From Acetobacteraceae bacterium (lineage in GTDB: Bacteria > Pseudomonadota > Alphaproteobacteria > Acetobacterales > Acetobacteraceae), in NCBI GenBank assembly GCA_004843345.1, contig CP039460.1:1721001-1785000 (forward strand): DNA of 64,000 bases. Direction: 5' to 3'. Of the stretch, positions 18,572 through 26,437 are shown piece after piece; the first letter of the stretch is position 1, and every line of letters starts with the position of its first letter. The notes beneath the pieces were generated by a model. It was not told the DNA's origin, did not search any database, and was given only the letters and a program-made list of their open reading frames with translations. Position numbers and translations under genes: made by a program.

Positions 18572-19588
18572 ATGACCACAACATCTTATGCAACTACTCA
18601 AAGCTTGGATGAAACTCTTCCGCCTTTGCGCGTGTTACTCGCAGGGCCAAGGGGGTTTTGTGCAGGCGTTGATCGGGCTATTCGGGTTGTTGAAGAAGCA
18701 TTGCGGCGTTATGGCGCCCCTGTCTATGTCCGCCATGAAATCGTTCACAACCGTACTGTTGTAGAAGGTTTAGAGGCCAAGGGGGCTATTTTTGTTGAAG
18801 AGCTGGATGAGGTTCCAAGCAATGCCCATGTTGTTTTTTCTGCCCATGGTGTTCCTAAGTCTGTGCCACTCGAAGCGGAAACGCGTAATCTCATTTATTT
18901 AGATGCAACCTGCCCACTTGTGTCTAAAGTTCACCGTGAGGCTGAACGGCATTTTGCAGGTGGCGGAGAGGAAAGCCGTCATATTATCCTTATTGGACAT
19001 CATGGACATCCAGAGGTTGTCGGGACAATGGGACAGTTACCACAAGGGGCTGTTACGTTAATTGACAGTGTTGATGAGGCTCAAAAATATCAGCCAAAAG
19101 ACCCTGAAAAGTTAGCCTTTATTACACAGACAACGCTTTCCGTTGACGATACAGCGGATATTGTGGCTATTTTGAGAGAACGTTTTCCAAATATTGAAGG
19201 CCCTAAGCGTGAGGATATTTGCTATGCAACAACTAATCGCCAGCAAGCCGTTAAAGAATTGGCGACAGAATGTGATTTGGTCATCGTGATTGGTGCTCCC
19301 AACTCTTCAAATTCTCAACGTCTGCGTGAGGTTGCCGAGCGAAAAGGTGCTAAAAAAGCAATTTTAGTCCCGAAATTAGCAGAGATGGATTGGGAAGCTC
19401 TGAAAGGTGTAAAGACGCTTGGCATTACAGCAGGAGCGTCTGCACCAGAAATTTTGGTTCAGGAAATTTTAGAAGCGTTGGGGAAACGTTATACGCTCCA
19501 GATTGAAGAAAGAATTGTAAAAAAAGAGCGTGTAAAATTTCGTTTACCGTATCCACTTTCGGAAGCAGAAGAGGAAGAAAGTGAATAA
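18572..19588 (+). CDS. ispH: 4-hydroxy-3-methylbut-2-enyl diphosphate reductase
   Basis: IspH is the last enzyme of the MEP isoprenoid pathway and reduces HMBPP to IPP and DMAPP with a [4Fe-4S] cluster. The three cluster cysteines are Cys30 ([12 protein letters not shown]), Cys114 (DATCPLVSK) and Cys217 ([11 protein letters not shown]). The substrate-contact pattern IGHHGHPEV and [11 protein letters not shown] are also present. At 338 residues it is slightly longer than the E. coli enzyme, with a 15-residue N-terminal extension and an acidic tail. rnhA follows 31 bp later. Confidence 0.97.
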   Translation: MTTTSYATTQSLDETLPPLRVLLAGPRGFCAGVDRAIRVVEEALRRYGAPVYVRHEIVHNRTVVEGLEAKGAIFVEELDEVPSNAHVVFSAHGVPKSVPLEAETRNLIYLDATCPLVSKVHREAERHFAGGGEESRHIILIGHHGHPEVVGTMGQLPQGAVTLIDSVDEAQKYQPKDPEKLAFITQTTLSVDDTADIVAILRERFPNIEGPKREDICYATTNRQQAVKELATECDLVIVIGAPNSSNSQRLREVAERKGAKKAILVPKLAEMDWEALKGVKTLGITAGASAPEILVQEILEALGKRYTLQIEERIVKKERVKFRLPYPLSEAEEEESE

Positions 19589-19619
19589 ATAAAAGAAACA
19601 AGAGAGAGTTATTTAGATT

Positions 19620-20069
19620 TTGTTAGATAAAAAAGTACAAAAAGTAGAGATTTGGACGGACGGCGGATGCCGTCCAAATCCTGGGCCAGGAGGCTGGGGC
19701 GTCCTGTTAAAATATGGTGATAAAGAAAAAGAAATGTGGGGAGGAGAAGCGGATACAACCAATAACCGCATGGAACTAACGGCAGCTATTAAGGCATTGG
19801 AGGCCTTAACGCGTCCCTGTCATGTTCTTCTTCATACTGATAGCACCTATGTAAAGCAGGGGATTACAAGCTGGCTTAAAGGCTGGATTGCAAAAGGCTG
19901 GAAAACAGCCAGTAAAAAGCCCGTTCTTAACCGTGATCTGTGGGAGAAGCTGAATGAAGAAGTCTCCCGCCATCAGATTGAGTGGAAATGGGTTAAGGGG
20001 CACGCTGGGGATCCTGGCAATGAGCGTGCGGATGTCTTGGCGACGAGAGGAATTGAGGAGCAAACCTAA
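19620..20069 (+). CDS. rnhA: ribonuclease HI
   Basis: RNase HI cuts RNA in RNA-DNA hybrids (R-loops, primers). All four catalytic acids are visible: Asp14 (WTDGG), Glu52 (NRMELTA), Asp74 (HTDSTYV) and Asp138 (NERADVLA), with the KGHAGDPGN loop before the last. It has 149 residues, the normal size for a bacterial type 1 enzyme. The start is a TTG at 19620 after an AGAGAGAG tract. Likely co-transcribed with ispH. Confidence 0.96.
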   Translation: MLDKKVQKVEIWTDGGCRPNPGPGGWGVLLKYGDKEKEMWGGEADTTNNRMELTAAIKALEALTRPCHVLLHTDSTYVKQGITSWLKGWIAKGWKTASKKPVLNRDLWEKLNEEVSRHQIEWKWVKGHAGDPGNERADVLATRGIEEQT

Positions 20070-20148
20070 AAAAAAATTAAAAAATTCTTTTTTCCCTCTT
20101 TCCATAGCGAAAAGAATTGGCTAAAAGGAGTTCAACAACACGGCATGT

Positions 20149-20224
20149 TCCCGAATAGCTCAGTTGGTAGAGCAAGCGACTGTTAATCGCTGGGTCGTAG
20201 GTTCGAGTCCTACTTCGGGAGCCA
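20149..20224 (+). tRNA. tRNA-Asn(GTT)
   Basis: The acceptor stem TCCCGAA (20149-20155) pairs with TTCGGGA (20214-20220), followed by G and an encoded CCA. The anticodon loop CTGTTAA gives GTT. Its 3' end (from about 20199) is partly repeated at 33076-33103 beside an integrase, so the gene marks the left end of an island and remains functional. Confidence 0.97.
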
Positions 20225-20454
20225 TTTCTGTTTAAAGAATGCCTGTTTTCTGCCTGTTGTATCTATTCACTAAAATATGAATGTTTCATTAAATGTCTCT
20301 TAATACCTTTAGATAAGAGTTAAAAAGGTATATTTAGAGCTTATAGGAACCCTTTTGAAAATTATTATAGCAAGGTTTTTTCGTAGGGTTGTCGGATACT
20401 ATTCTGTTTCAGAAACCAAAGGAAGGCCTTGAAAGCTTCCCAGTTTTTAAATTT

Positions 20455-20655
20455 AGATGCTGGCCGCAGGGCTCGAAATGGAAAGCTCATCTGATCTAGT
20501 AGCGATTTCGCCGATTTTATCAACCAAATAATGAGCGCAAGCGCTTCTTCTTCCCATGTAATTCAAGAGGTTAGGAAGATGCAGGAAAGCTAATGTCACA
20601 CGACAAAAATTAAGCTTTCTGGAATTGCATAAAATCTATTAGGACGTAGCATTGT
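20455..20655 (-). pseudogene. decayed copy of the island 78-residue gene
   Basis: This stretch is recognisably similar to 24270-24500, which encodes the intact 78-residue protein. Shared segments include CCGCAGGGCTCGAAATGG-like and AGCTCATCT...CTAGTAGCGATTTCG blocks, as well as the AAGGAAGGCCTTGAA terminator segment just left of each. An internal deletion and substitutions remove the reading frame. It indicates that a second, related element or a duplication once lay next to tRNA-Asn. The rest of 20225-20747 holds nothing I recognise. Confidence 0.7.
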
Positions 20656-20747
20656 CCTTATGAGCAATTTTTCCGTTCGATTTTCTAAAATAGATTCCTT
20701 TTCTATGATTTAGAATTTTAAAAAACCAGAGAAACCATGAGTGAAAT

Positions 20748-21278
20748 ATGAAACGGTTTTTAAAATGTCTGATTTTGTTCTGTTTAGTTTTGGGTTTGAT
20801 AGGAGGCTGTATGTTTTGGAATAAGGGGAAAAAGATTACCGAGCCAGAGAGTGACAGGCCGTATAAATATACGGGTATTCTGCCATTATTAGGCGCTGTA
20901 CAAAATGGTGATTTGGACGATGTTAAACGCCTTGCGCCTCTGAAAGAAGGAATGGAAGATCGCAACGGAAAGGGCGGGCAAACTGCTTTTTCATTTGCCA
21001 TGTCCTCTGGACAAACAGAAATAGCTGAAATTCTCCTAGATAATGGGGCTAATCCATGGTCGTATAATGAATTTGGATTTGTAATTGATGCAGATGCCGA
21101 GAATAGCCCAACAACAAAGAAGGATTTAGAGGCTTACTGGCGGGTAAGAGAGAAGCTTCTTGAGATGGGATATCCGTTACATTCGCCAGCTCCTCAAGAA
21201 ATCCTCAAAATGGCCTCTGAGGGGAAGTGGCCGCCTGCTTTTGTGAGTGAAGAATTTAAAAGGACGTCACGGCCATGA
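20748..21278 (+). CDS. ankyrin-repeat lipoprotein, candidate immunity protein
   Basis: A 176-residue protein with a lipoprotein signal: the hydrophobic stretch LILFCLVLGLIGG is followed by Cys21. Residues ~45-105 form two or three ankyrin-like repeats (LPLLGAVQNGDLDDVKRL and TAFSFAMSSGQTEIAEILL... NGANPW). The C-terminal 60 residues are helical and unassigned. Its stop overlaps the start of the lipase-PAAR gene (ATGA), so the two are made together. Periplasmic lipoproteins next to lipase effectors are commonly their immunity proteins, so I infer that role; no experiment supports it here. Confidence 0.7.
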   Translation: MKRFLKCLILFCLVLGLIGGCMFWNKGKKITEPESDRPYKYTGILPLLGAVQNGDLDDVKRLAPLKEGMEDRNGKGGQTAFSFAMSSGQTEIAEILLDNGANPWSYNEFGFVIDADAENSPTTKKDLEAYWRVREKLLEMGYPLHSPAPQEILKMASEGKWPPAFVSEEFKRTSRP

Positions 21279-22447
21279 GTGAATTTATGACATTAGAAGA
21301 AGCCGAACATTATTTAGATTTGGCTAAAATGGTACGTTACACGAAAGAAGCGAGAGCTTTGGCTGATAAGGGAAAACTTGCCTTAGAAAGCAGAGGTGCG
21401 CCAGAAGGGTGGCATGTTGCCTCTGATGATGAGTTGGCTTCTTTGGGTCTTAAAAGAGGGAGAGATTTAGAATTTCCAGTGAATAATAAAACTGGGAAAG
21501 TAACCCATTATTTTTCACAGATTTTCGTGAATGATGAAGAGCCTCAAAGGGTTGTGTTGGCGCACCCGGGTACAAATCCGTTTAATTTAGAGGATTTGTT
21601 GCAAAATACGAAAAACATACAAGGCAAAGATCCGTTTTATTACAGTCATAGCCGAGATGTGGGGCGTCTTATTTCTAAATTTACGTCTAAAAATACCCCT
21701 GAAATGCGTGTCGAAGTGACAGGCCAGTCTTTAGGGGGCGGGCAATCTGCTGATATTTCCAAGGATACAGGAATTCCTGCAATCACTTTTGCGGCGATGG
21801 GGCCGAATGAGGCGAATGTTCAAAATCCAAAGGAAAGCTTAGTTCGGAACTTTTTTATTAAGAATGACTTTGCACAGATTTTACCCCAGCGCTACGGCAC
21901 ACCGTCTGTTTATAGCGAGCAGGTAGAGCTTCCCCAAACGGAAGAAGAAAAGCAAGGCGATAAGAACGTTGCCTTTATTCTGGAAAATTTTGGGAATGAT
22001 TGGCTTGCTGTTCCTTTGCAGATTAAATTATCGGTCGGCGCTCACGGGATCGACCGAATTGTTTCTGGCATGGAAAACGGCATTGCAGAAACTAAAATTG
22101 TTCGGGAACAAATTGCCAATTCAGGTGCTAAAGTTTCGGAGCGATTAGAGGCAAGTGATGGGCTTGGCTTACCACCTGTTTGTGACGGTGATATTCATTT
22201 GTGTCCGATACCATTCCATTTTGAGACACCGATTAAGGTTACTGGAAAATCTATCTTCATGGTTGGACGGCTTGCTGCTTTTACAGGGTGCGTTGCGGGT
22301 TGTGGTGCGGTGGTTGAAGGTATGGGGCATTTAAAGATAAATGGCTTACGTACCGTTCGCTTGGGAGATAAGAGCAATCATGGGGGCGTTTGCATGACGA
22401 ATGGCTCGACTAATCATATCAGGATTGCGATAGCTAAAGATTTATAG
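21275..22447 (+). CDS. class 3 lipase fused to C-terminal PAAR-like domain, candidate secreted effector
   Basis: A 390-residue protein without a signal peptide. Residues ~60-260 look like an alpha/beta-hydrolase of lipase class 3: VVLAHPGTNPFNLEDL (93-108) resembles the family's RGT-containing strand, and VTGQSLGGGQS (148-158) holds the nucleophile Ser152. Asp198 (KNDFAQILPQ) and His257 (VGAHGIDRI) are the likely rest of the triad. Residues ~300-390 match a PAAR-type repeat pattern (PVCDGD, TGKSIFMVGRLAAFTG, KINGLRTVRLGDKSNHGG, TNGSTNH). PAAR domains cap VgrG spikes in type VI secretion, so this looks like a phospholipase effector. PAAR at the C-terminus, instead of the N-terminus, is unusual. 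No T6SS structural gene is in the window. Confidence 0.75.
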   Translation: MSEFMTLEEAEHYLDLAKMVRYTKEARALADKGKLALESRGAPEGWHVASDDELASLGLKRGRDLEFPVNNKTGKVTHYFSQIFVNDEEPQRVVLAHPGTNPFNLEDLLQNTKNIQGKDPFYYSHSRDVGRLISKFTSKNTPEMRVEVTGQSLGGGQSADISKDTGIPAITFAAMGPNEANVQNPKESLVRNFFIKNDFAQILPQRYGTPSVYSEQVELPQTEEEKQGDKNVAFILENFGNDWLAVPLQIKLSVGAHGIDRIVSGMENGIAETKIVREQIANSGAKVSERLEASDGLGLPPVCDGDIHLCPIPFHFETPIKVTGKSIFMVGRLAAFTGCVAGCGAVVEGMGHLKINGLRTVRLGDKSNHGGVCMTNGSTNHIRIAIAKDL

Positions 22448-22449
22448 AA

Positions 22450-22767
22450 ATGAAGAAGTTATTTATCGCTGGGCTTTTATTTTGCTTTGCTGGAAATGCT
22501 TATGCTCAGAAAAATACTCAAACACCCTATTCAGAAAAATCCTATTCTCAATCCCAAAAAGAGATAAAACAGCCCGATGAAAACCAACTTGTAACGCATG
22601 GTTCTTATACCAATAGCCGTGGCGTACAGGTTCATGTCCCTTCAAAATCCATAAATGAAACAGTGCCTGAGGGCGCAACAGCTAAATGCAGAGATGGCTC
22701 TTATAGTTTCTCTCAATCGCATAGAGGCACTTGTTCGCATCATCATGGCGTTGCTGAATGGTTATGA
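22450..22767 (+). CDS. DUF3761 periplasmic protein
   Basis: A 105-residue secreted protein. The signal peptide is residues 1-19 (LFIAGLLFCFAGNAYA). The mature C-terminal half, with TAKCRDGSYSFSQSHRGTCS and HHHGVAEWL, is the DUF3761 pattern: two cysteines, probably disulfide-bonded, and a terminal GVAEWL. Function of the family is unknown. It begins two bases after the lipase-PAAR stop, so it is the third gene of that cassette. It could assist or modulate the effector/immunity pair, or be unrelated cargo. Confidence 0.75.
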   Translation: MKKLFIAGLLFCFAGNAYAQKNTQTPYSEKSYSQSQKEIKQPDENQLVTHGSYTNSRGVQVHVPSKSINETVPEGATAKCRDGSYSFSQSHRGTCSHHHGVAEWL

Positions 22768-22814
22768 AAAATCCCATAGAAGTACCAGCTTAGAGAATAA
22801 ACTTCTTACGCAGG

Positions 22815-22862
22815 CATGACTTGGAGAGATTGCAGGCACAACAGGACACGCAGTTAGATTTA
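22815..22862 (+). pseudogene. remnant of the island RHH-HTH regulator gene
   Basis: A ~45-bp stretch beginning CTTGGAGAGATTGCAGG closely matches the HTH-encoding part of the intact regulator near 25270-25320, with a few changes, and then loses similarity. It is all that remains of a second copy. Confidence 0.65.
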
Positions 22863-24236
22863 ATTACTCCCCAAACCCCGTAACCGCTTTAAAACTCAGG
22901 GGTATAAGCGTTTTTCTCAAATCATAGAGCAATAAACATTCAAAATCTGAGGGGAATTTTCAGGTGCAGGGCTTGAAGCATTCCCCTGTTAAATATCCTT
23001 ATTTTTTAAGGATGAGGGCATTTTTATTTTTCTTTGTTGAATTGTATCTCTAGCGGTGAAAAACTTAATGAGAGCTTAAAATAATCCTCTTTTTAAAATA
23101 GTGTATTTCAATGATAATAATAACAATAACAACCGCTAAAAATTTTTGACACAAACTCTCCCAGAAAGCGGATAGAATCACTCGCCAAGGCGTTCAGGCC
23201 TTAGAAGGACCCGTAAAGAAATTTAAACGACAAAAACAAAAACAGAAGCCCTAAAAACAAAAACGGGCACGCCCTCTTAAAATTGTTAAAATTTCCGTGG
23301 AACATTTTAAAAAGCAACAGATCAAAAATAATATTCTATATATATTATCTGTTTTTTCGTCTCACCTTCTCACCTTTTGAAAAAATCGTTCTAGAAGTCG
23401 CTCTCACACTGAGTTTTTTAGGTGAGAAAACAGGTGAGAATTGCATTTTTAATTTCTCACTTTTCTCACCTTTTCAGGAATTTTTAAAAAACACACTAAA
23501 AACTTTTCTCACTTTCTCACCTAAATCTCACCTTTTTCTCACCTCTATTTTCCGCAGAAATCTCTACTCTATTAAGATAAAATTATACAAGGTGAGAAGG
23601 TGAGATAAAAAAACGTATTCCTATACGGAAAAAAATTTAGAAAATTCCATATCGTGACTATTTTTTCCGTGGAACATTATTATGCCAACTCAAAATAGAA
23701 AATTTTTATCGTTTTGAATGTTTTATTCAGAATGAAAATAACGGATCAGTTTTCTATCTTTTTTATTCTTTGAATGTTTTTAGAAAGCTTTTAATAAAAA
23801 TCATCTTGCAGCTTAAAAATGGGTAATCTTTAATTTTTGATTTCCCTTTGTTTTTGTTTCAAAAAATATTCCGTTTTGTAAGCCTGTTTTTAACGCCAAG
23901 CGCAGGGCGTGAATTATGTATGTACAAAAAAGCAAAAGCTTATCTGGACTTAATTTTGATAGATTGTAGTATTTTCTATTTAAGGCTTATTTTTTAACGC
24001 TGTGAGCGTTTTTGTATTTTGTGATAAATTCTAAGTTAAAAATCATTTAACGCATTAAAATTTACTCTATGGCCTTTCTGATTGCATTTTAAGTGTTTTC
24101 CAAATCTTTAAAAAGTGAAGCAGTAAAATCTATTTCGTTCATTTCGAGGGGGAGGGGGAATTGTTTAATAATGAAAGCACTTTTTATGAAGCTTTGCTCA
24201 AAACTGAGCCAAAGTGGAATTAGTGCTGATCCAAAC
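22863..24236. repeat. gene-free region with a GGTGAG/CTCACC iteron cluster, candidate replication origin
   Basis: About 1.4 kb without a credible gene. From 23361 to 23604 there are ten exact CTCACC or GGTGAG hexamers: forward at 23361, 23369, 23465, 23516, 23527 and 23538, reverse at 23421, 23433, 23591 and 23599. Several TCTCACTTT near-copies lie among them. Spacings of 8-12 bp occur within pairs. Such clusters, in AT-rich DNA on an element with its own primase and helicase, resemble iteron origins; phage P4's origin uses a GGTGAACA-like iteron. The remainder (22863-23340 and 23605-24236) shows only AT-rich sequence. Confidence 0.5.
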
Positions 24237-24262
24237 AAAAAAGGAAGGCCTTGAAGCCTTCC
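24237..24262 (-). terminator. Rho-independent terminator
   Basis: The stem GGAAGGC/GCCTTCC (24243-24249 with 24256-24262) is preceded on the plus strand by six A's, a T-run for the minus-strand transcript of the 78-residue gene ending at 24275. Confidence 0.85.
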
Positions 24263-24274
24263 TAATGTTTAATT

Positions 24275-24511
24275 TTAGTTGCTTTCCGCAGGGCTTGAAA
24301 TGGAAAGCTCATCTAACCTAGTAGCGATTTCGCTGATTTTATCGGCCAGATAATGGGCGCAGGCGCTCCCTCTGCCTGTGTTCTTTTCATCATCCTCTGG
24401 AATAAATTCCAAAAGGTTAGAGATGCAGGAAAGCTCAAATTGCACCGCAGAAAGCAAACTCTCTGGAATTGAATAAGTTTTTTGGGTCATGGTATTATCA
24501 GTTTTAGCCAC
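24275..24511 (-). CDS. hypothetical island protein, 78 residues
   Basis: A small acidic, helical protein that I do not recognise (SIPESLLSAVQFELSCISNLLEF, then CAHYLADKISEIATRLDEL). No membrane segment or signal. It has its own terminator and follows the 96-residue gene on the same strand. A decayed paralogous copy lies at 20455-20655, so the gene was a stable part of the element family. The coding call is supported by that conservation of the region. Confidence 0.55.
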   Translation of the reverse strand: MAKTDNTMTQKTYSIPESLLSAVQFELSCISNLLEFIPEDDEKNTGRGSACAHYLADKISEIATRLDELSISSPAESN

Positions 24512-24595
24512 TCAGAAACTTTTCTTTCTGAGGTTGGTTAGGGGATGGCAGAGAAGTCAAGGCTCTGCCTTTTTTGTTAAAAAAAGCCTTGCGTT

Positions 24596-24886
24596 TTAGG
24601 CGTTTACTTTTCCATCAAGCTTTTCGTATTCAGCGATGTCATTAGAAACCGATTGGAGAACGTCCTCTAATTGGTCTTGGTGCAATGACAAGGCTTCGGC
24701 CAGCATAGACAATTCTAAACTATCCCTTTTTTCTGCTTGTATTTCTGCCCACTCCACTAGGATTGTCAGCAAGGCATTCGTACGGCTTAAAAAGCTTTTG
24801 GAAGCGCCAGAGGCACTATGAAGCCAAAGCATTTTGCAGGCGCTCTTGTCTTTTTCAGATATGGTATTATTTTGGTTTTCAGCCAT
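24596..24886 (-). CDS. hypothetical island protein, 96 residues
   Basis: A small helical protein of unknown function (SRTNALLTILVEWAEIQAE, LSMLAEALSLHQDQLEDVLQSV). No domain recognised. It reads away from the RHH-HTH regulator at 25009 across a 122-bp divergent promoter region. It and the 78-residue gene share a CCATCCCCTAA block a few bases upstream of their starts, which suggests a common control or ribosome-binding element. Confidence 0.5.
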   Translation of the reverse strand: MAENQNNTISEKDKSACKMLWLHSASGASKSFLSRTNALLTILVEWAEIQAEKRDSLELSMLAEALSLHQDQLEDVLQSVSNDIAEYEKLDGKVNA

Positions 24887-24956
24887 TTTCTAAGTCCTGT
24901 TTAGGGGATGGTTAAAGGCGTTTGAGAAGTTGCAATTCTTAAGCGCCTTGTTTATT

Positions 24957-24998
24957 TTATAGCTAATAAATTAAATATTCTCAACAATAAAATAGCTA
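24957..24998. promoter_or_regulatory. paired TAGCTA sites in divergent promoter region, candidate operators
   Basis: Two palindromic TAGCTA hexamers (24960-24965 and 24993-24998) sit in similar contexts, TTTATAGCTAATAA and AAAATAGCTAGAA. They are 33 bp apart, about three helical turns, directly before the RHH-HTH regulator start. I infer autoregulatory binding sites. Confidence 0.4.
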
Positions 24999-25008
24999 GA
25001 AAAATAAA

Positions 25009-25407
25009 ATGAAACAGAAAAAAAGAAAGGTTGGAAGGCCAGCCGTTGTAAGCGAACAAGTTAGAACCAGCATTCAAGAGCCAATGCTTGGAGAATTAAA
25101 CCGCTGGTCTCAAGAAAGGGAGATTTCTAGAACGGATGCCTTGCGCCATTTGATTTCTATAGGCCTTGCTGAAAGTTTGCCGAATGACCTTAGGGAACTT
25201 GTTAAAAAGCCTTTAGATACGCCAACCGCTGAGGAAATACGCCAACTCAGAAAAGAAGCCTCTCTTACTCAGTCAGAGCTTGGAGAGATTGCAGGCACAA
25301 CAGGGCAAGCGGTTAAGCAATGGGAAGCAGGCGAATATCAACCACGCCCAGCGGTATGGCGTTTCATTGAGGTCTATATTTTTCTTAAAAAGAATAACTT
25401 TCTTTAA
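25009..25407 (+). CDS. ribbon-helix-helix/HTH fusion regulator
   Basis: A 132-residue protein with two DNA-binding modules. Residues ~18-55 (VRTSIQEPMLGELNRW, then SRTDALRHLISIGL) look like a ribbon-helix-helix motif. Residues ~74-118 (IRQLRKEASLTQSELGEIAG, then QAVKQWEAGEYQPRPAVW) are an XRE-like HTH of the NadS/Rha-like short type. The start ATG lacks a Shine-Dalgarno sequence, so translation may be leaderless. Divergent from the 96-residue gene, with repeated TAGCTA sites between them. Probably the island's transcriptional switch. A fragment of a second copy lies at 22815. Confidence 0.7.
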   Translation: MKQKKRKVGRPAVVSEQVRTSIQEPMLGELNRWSQEREISRTDALRHLISIGLAESLPNDLRELVKKPLDTPTAEEIRQLRKEASLTQSELGEIAGTTGQAVKQWEAGEYQPRPAVWRFIEVYIFLKKNNFL

Positions 25408-25528
25408 TAGTAATTTTCTTACTAAAAAAGATGCTTTTTTCTATTTACATTATTTAATTAAGTTTCTATATTGGAAACATACCGAACGCAATGAAGCGTC
25501 GGTGTTATGAAACCTTTAGGAGTTCTAA

Positions 25529-25612
25529 ATGAAAAATACATTACGCCTTATTATAGATATTTTAGTGGGAATTGCCGCAGCGCTTACTATTTTAGACCAC
25601 TTTACGAAATAA
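25529..25612 (+). CDS. 27-residue single-pass membrane peptide
   Basis: The ATG at 25529 follows AGGAG with ideal spacing and encodes 27 residues: a short basic start, one hydrophobic helix (LIIDILVGIAAALTILD) and a charged end, then TAA. A stable hairpin follows at 25619. No homology is recognised. It resembles small phage membrane peptides or type I toxins in size and shape, but that is inference only. Confidence 0.5.
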   Translation: MKNTLRLIIDILVGIAAALTILDHFTK

Positions 25613-25618
25613 GAGGGA

Positions 25619-25639
25619 CGGGGGCGTCGTAAGCCCCCG
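25619..25639 (+). terminator. GC hairpin after 27-residue ORF
   Basis: CGGGGGC (25619-25625) pairs with GCCCCCG (25633-25639) around a seven-base loop, followed by CTTTTAAG. It could terminate or attenuate transcripts before the next small ORF. Confidence 0.55.
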
Positions 25640-25647
25640 CTTTTAAG

Positions 25648-25779
25648 ATGTTAAAACAATTAAATTTCTGGATTGGTGAAAGAATATATTCAAGGCCATA
25701 TTCTCGCCTGATTGTCATAGGGGCATCTTTTGTTGCGACGCTTTCTATCATTTTATTAAAAAGGTTTTTCTTCCAATGA
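25648..25779 (+). CDS. 43-residue membrane peptide coupled to HTH gene
   Basis: An ATG frame of 43 residues with an amphipathic start (LKQLNFWIGERIYSR) and one hydrophobic helix (LIVIGASFVATLSIILL) followed by KRFFFQ. Its TGA overlaps the ATG of the downstream HTH gene (ATGA at 25776), which argues that it is translated. Function unknown. Confidence 0.5.
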   Translation: MLKQLNFWIGERIYSRPYSRLIVIGASFVATLSIILLKRFFFQ

Positions 25780-26003
25780 CAACAGATGAGCTGCGGGCGT
25801 GTATGGATTCTTTAGAGTGGAGTCAGCATGCCTTATCGAGAATTTTAGGCGTAAGTCACACAACCGTTTCTCGCTGGGCAACAGGAAAGCTTCCAATCCC
25901 TGAAAATGTTGCTATTTGGATAAGAGGGACTTCTCAATACCTAAGAGAAAATCCCCTACCAGATGGCTGGAAAACATGGCAAGAGCGCCGTTCTGCTGAA
26001 TAG
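25776..26003 (+). CDS. phage-type HTH DNA-binding protein
   Basis: A 75-residue Cro-like protein. The HTH is SQHALSRILGVSHTTVSRWATGK (residues 15-37, read in two parts), followed by PIPENVAIWIRG, a pattern common in phage and island regulators. It overlaps the upstream 43-residue ORF and is closely followed by another small putative DNA-binding protein. Likely part of the island's regulatory circuit. Confidence 0.72.
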   Translation: MTTDELRACMDSLEWSQHALSRILGVSHTTVSRWATGKLPIPENVAIWIRGTSQYLRENPLPDGWKTWQERRSAE

Positions 26004-26031
26004 TAGTGTATTATTTACTTTAGGGGGTAAG

Positions 26032-26292
26032 ATGTATTTAGAAGATGAACGTTTAACGCCTAAAGGCTTAGAAATTGTAGGACAGGCGCTTTTTGGTAAA
26101 GAACGCTGGAAATCACCGCTTGCCTCTATCTTGGGTCTTCAATCAAGCAGAATTAGGGACGTTGTCAGAGGCGCAAGGCCTTCCCCAGTTGGTTGGACAG
26201 ATGAGATTTTAAAAGCGCTGGAAGAACAGTCTCAAAGGTGTCTTGCAGCTAAAGAAGCCATTGAAAGAGAAATGAAGAAGGAGAGAGAATAA
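26032..26292 (+). CDS. small HTH-like hypothetical protein
   Basis: An 86-residue protein from the ATG at 26032, which has AGGGGGTAAG upstream; the frame stays open to 25963 inside the previous gene but that start has no support. It starts MYLEDERLTPKGLEIVGQAL. The segment ASILGLQSSRIRDVVRGARP, with the following Trp, resembles an HTH, and the C-terminus is a charged helix. It forms a short operon with the preceding HTH gene. Confidence 0.5.
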   Translation: MYLEDERLTPKGLEIVGQALFGKERWKSPLASILGLQSSRIRDVVRGARPSPVGWTDEILKALEEQSQRCLAAKEAIEREMKKERE

Positions 26293-26437
26293 GCTCTCTG
26301 TTCCTTTTGTTCTCTCTAGCCCGGCGTTTAGATGCTCCTAATCAAGCGTCCCTTTCTAAATGGATCGGGGCGCTTTTTTATCTTGGTAGGTGTGAAATCC
26401 CAGCGGTGTCATTCTTTGGATAGATTGAACGATGATA

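Noticed and set aside
18422-18601. 60-codon upstream extension of the lipoprotein
   Set aside because: It would place a polar segment before the signal peptide and overlap the start of ispH; an ATG at 18421 directly before the signal is more sensible.
23283-23603. 106-residue plus-strand open frame over the GGTGAG repeats
   Set aside because: Its composition follows the repeats and AT-rich DNA (Phe/Leu/Ser/Lys only), it has no ribosome site, and it matches no family.
23341-23604. CRISPR array at the CTCACC repeats
   Set aside because: Repeats are six to eight bases, irregularly spaced and in both orientations, and no cas genes are present.
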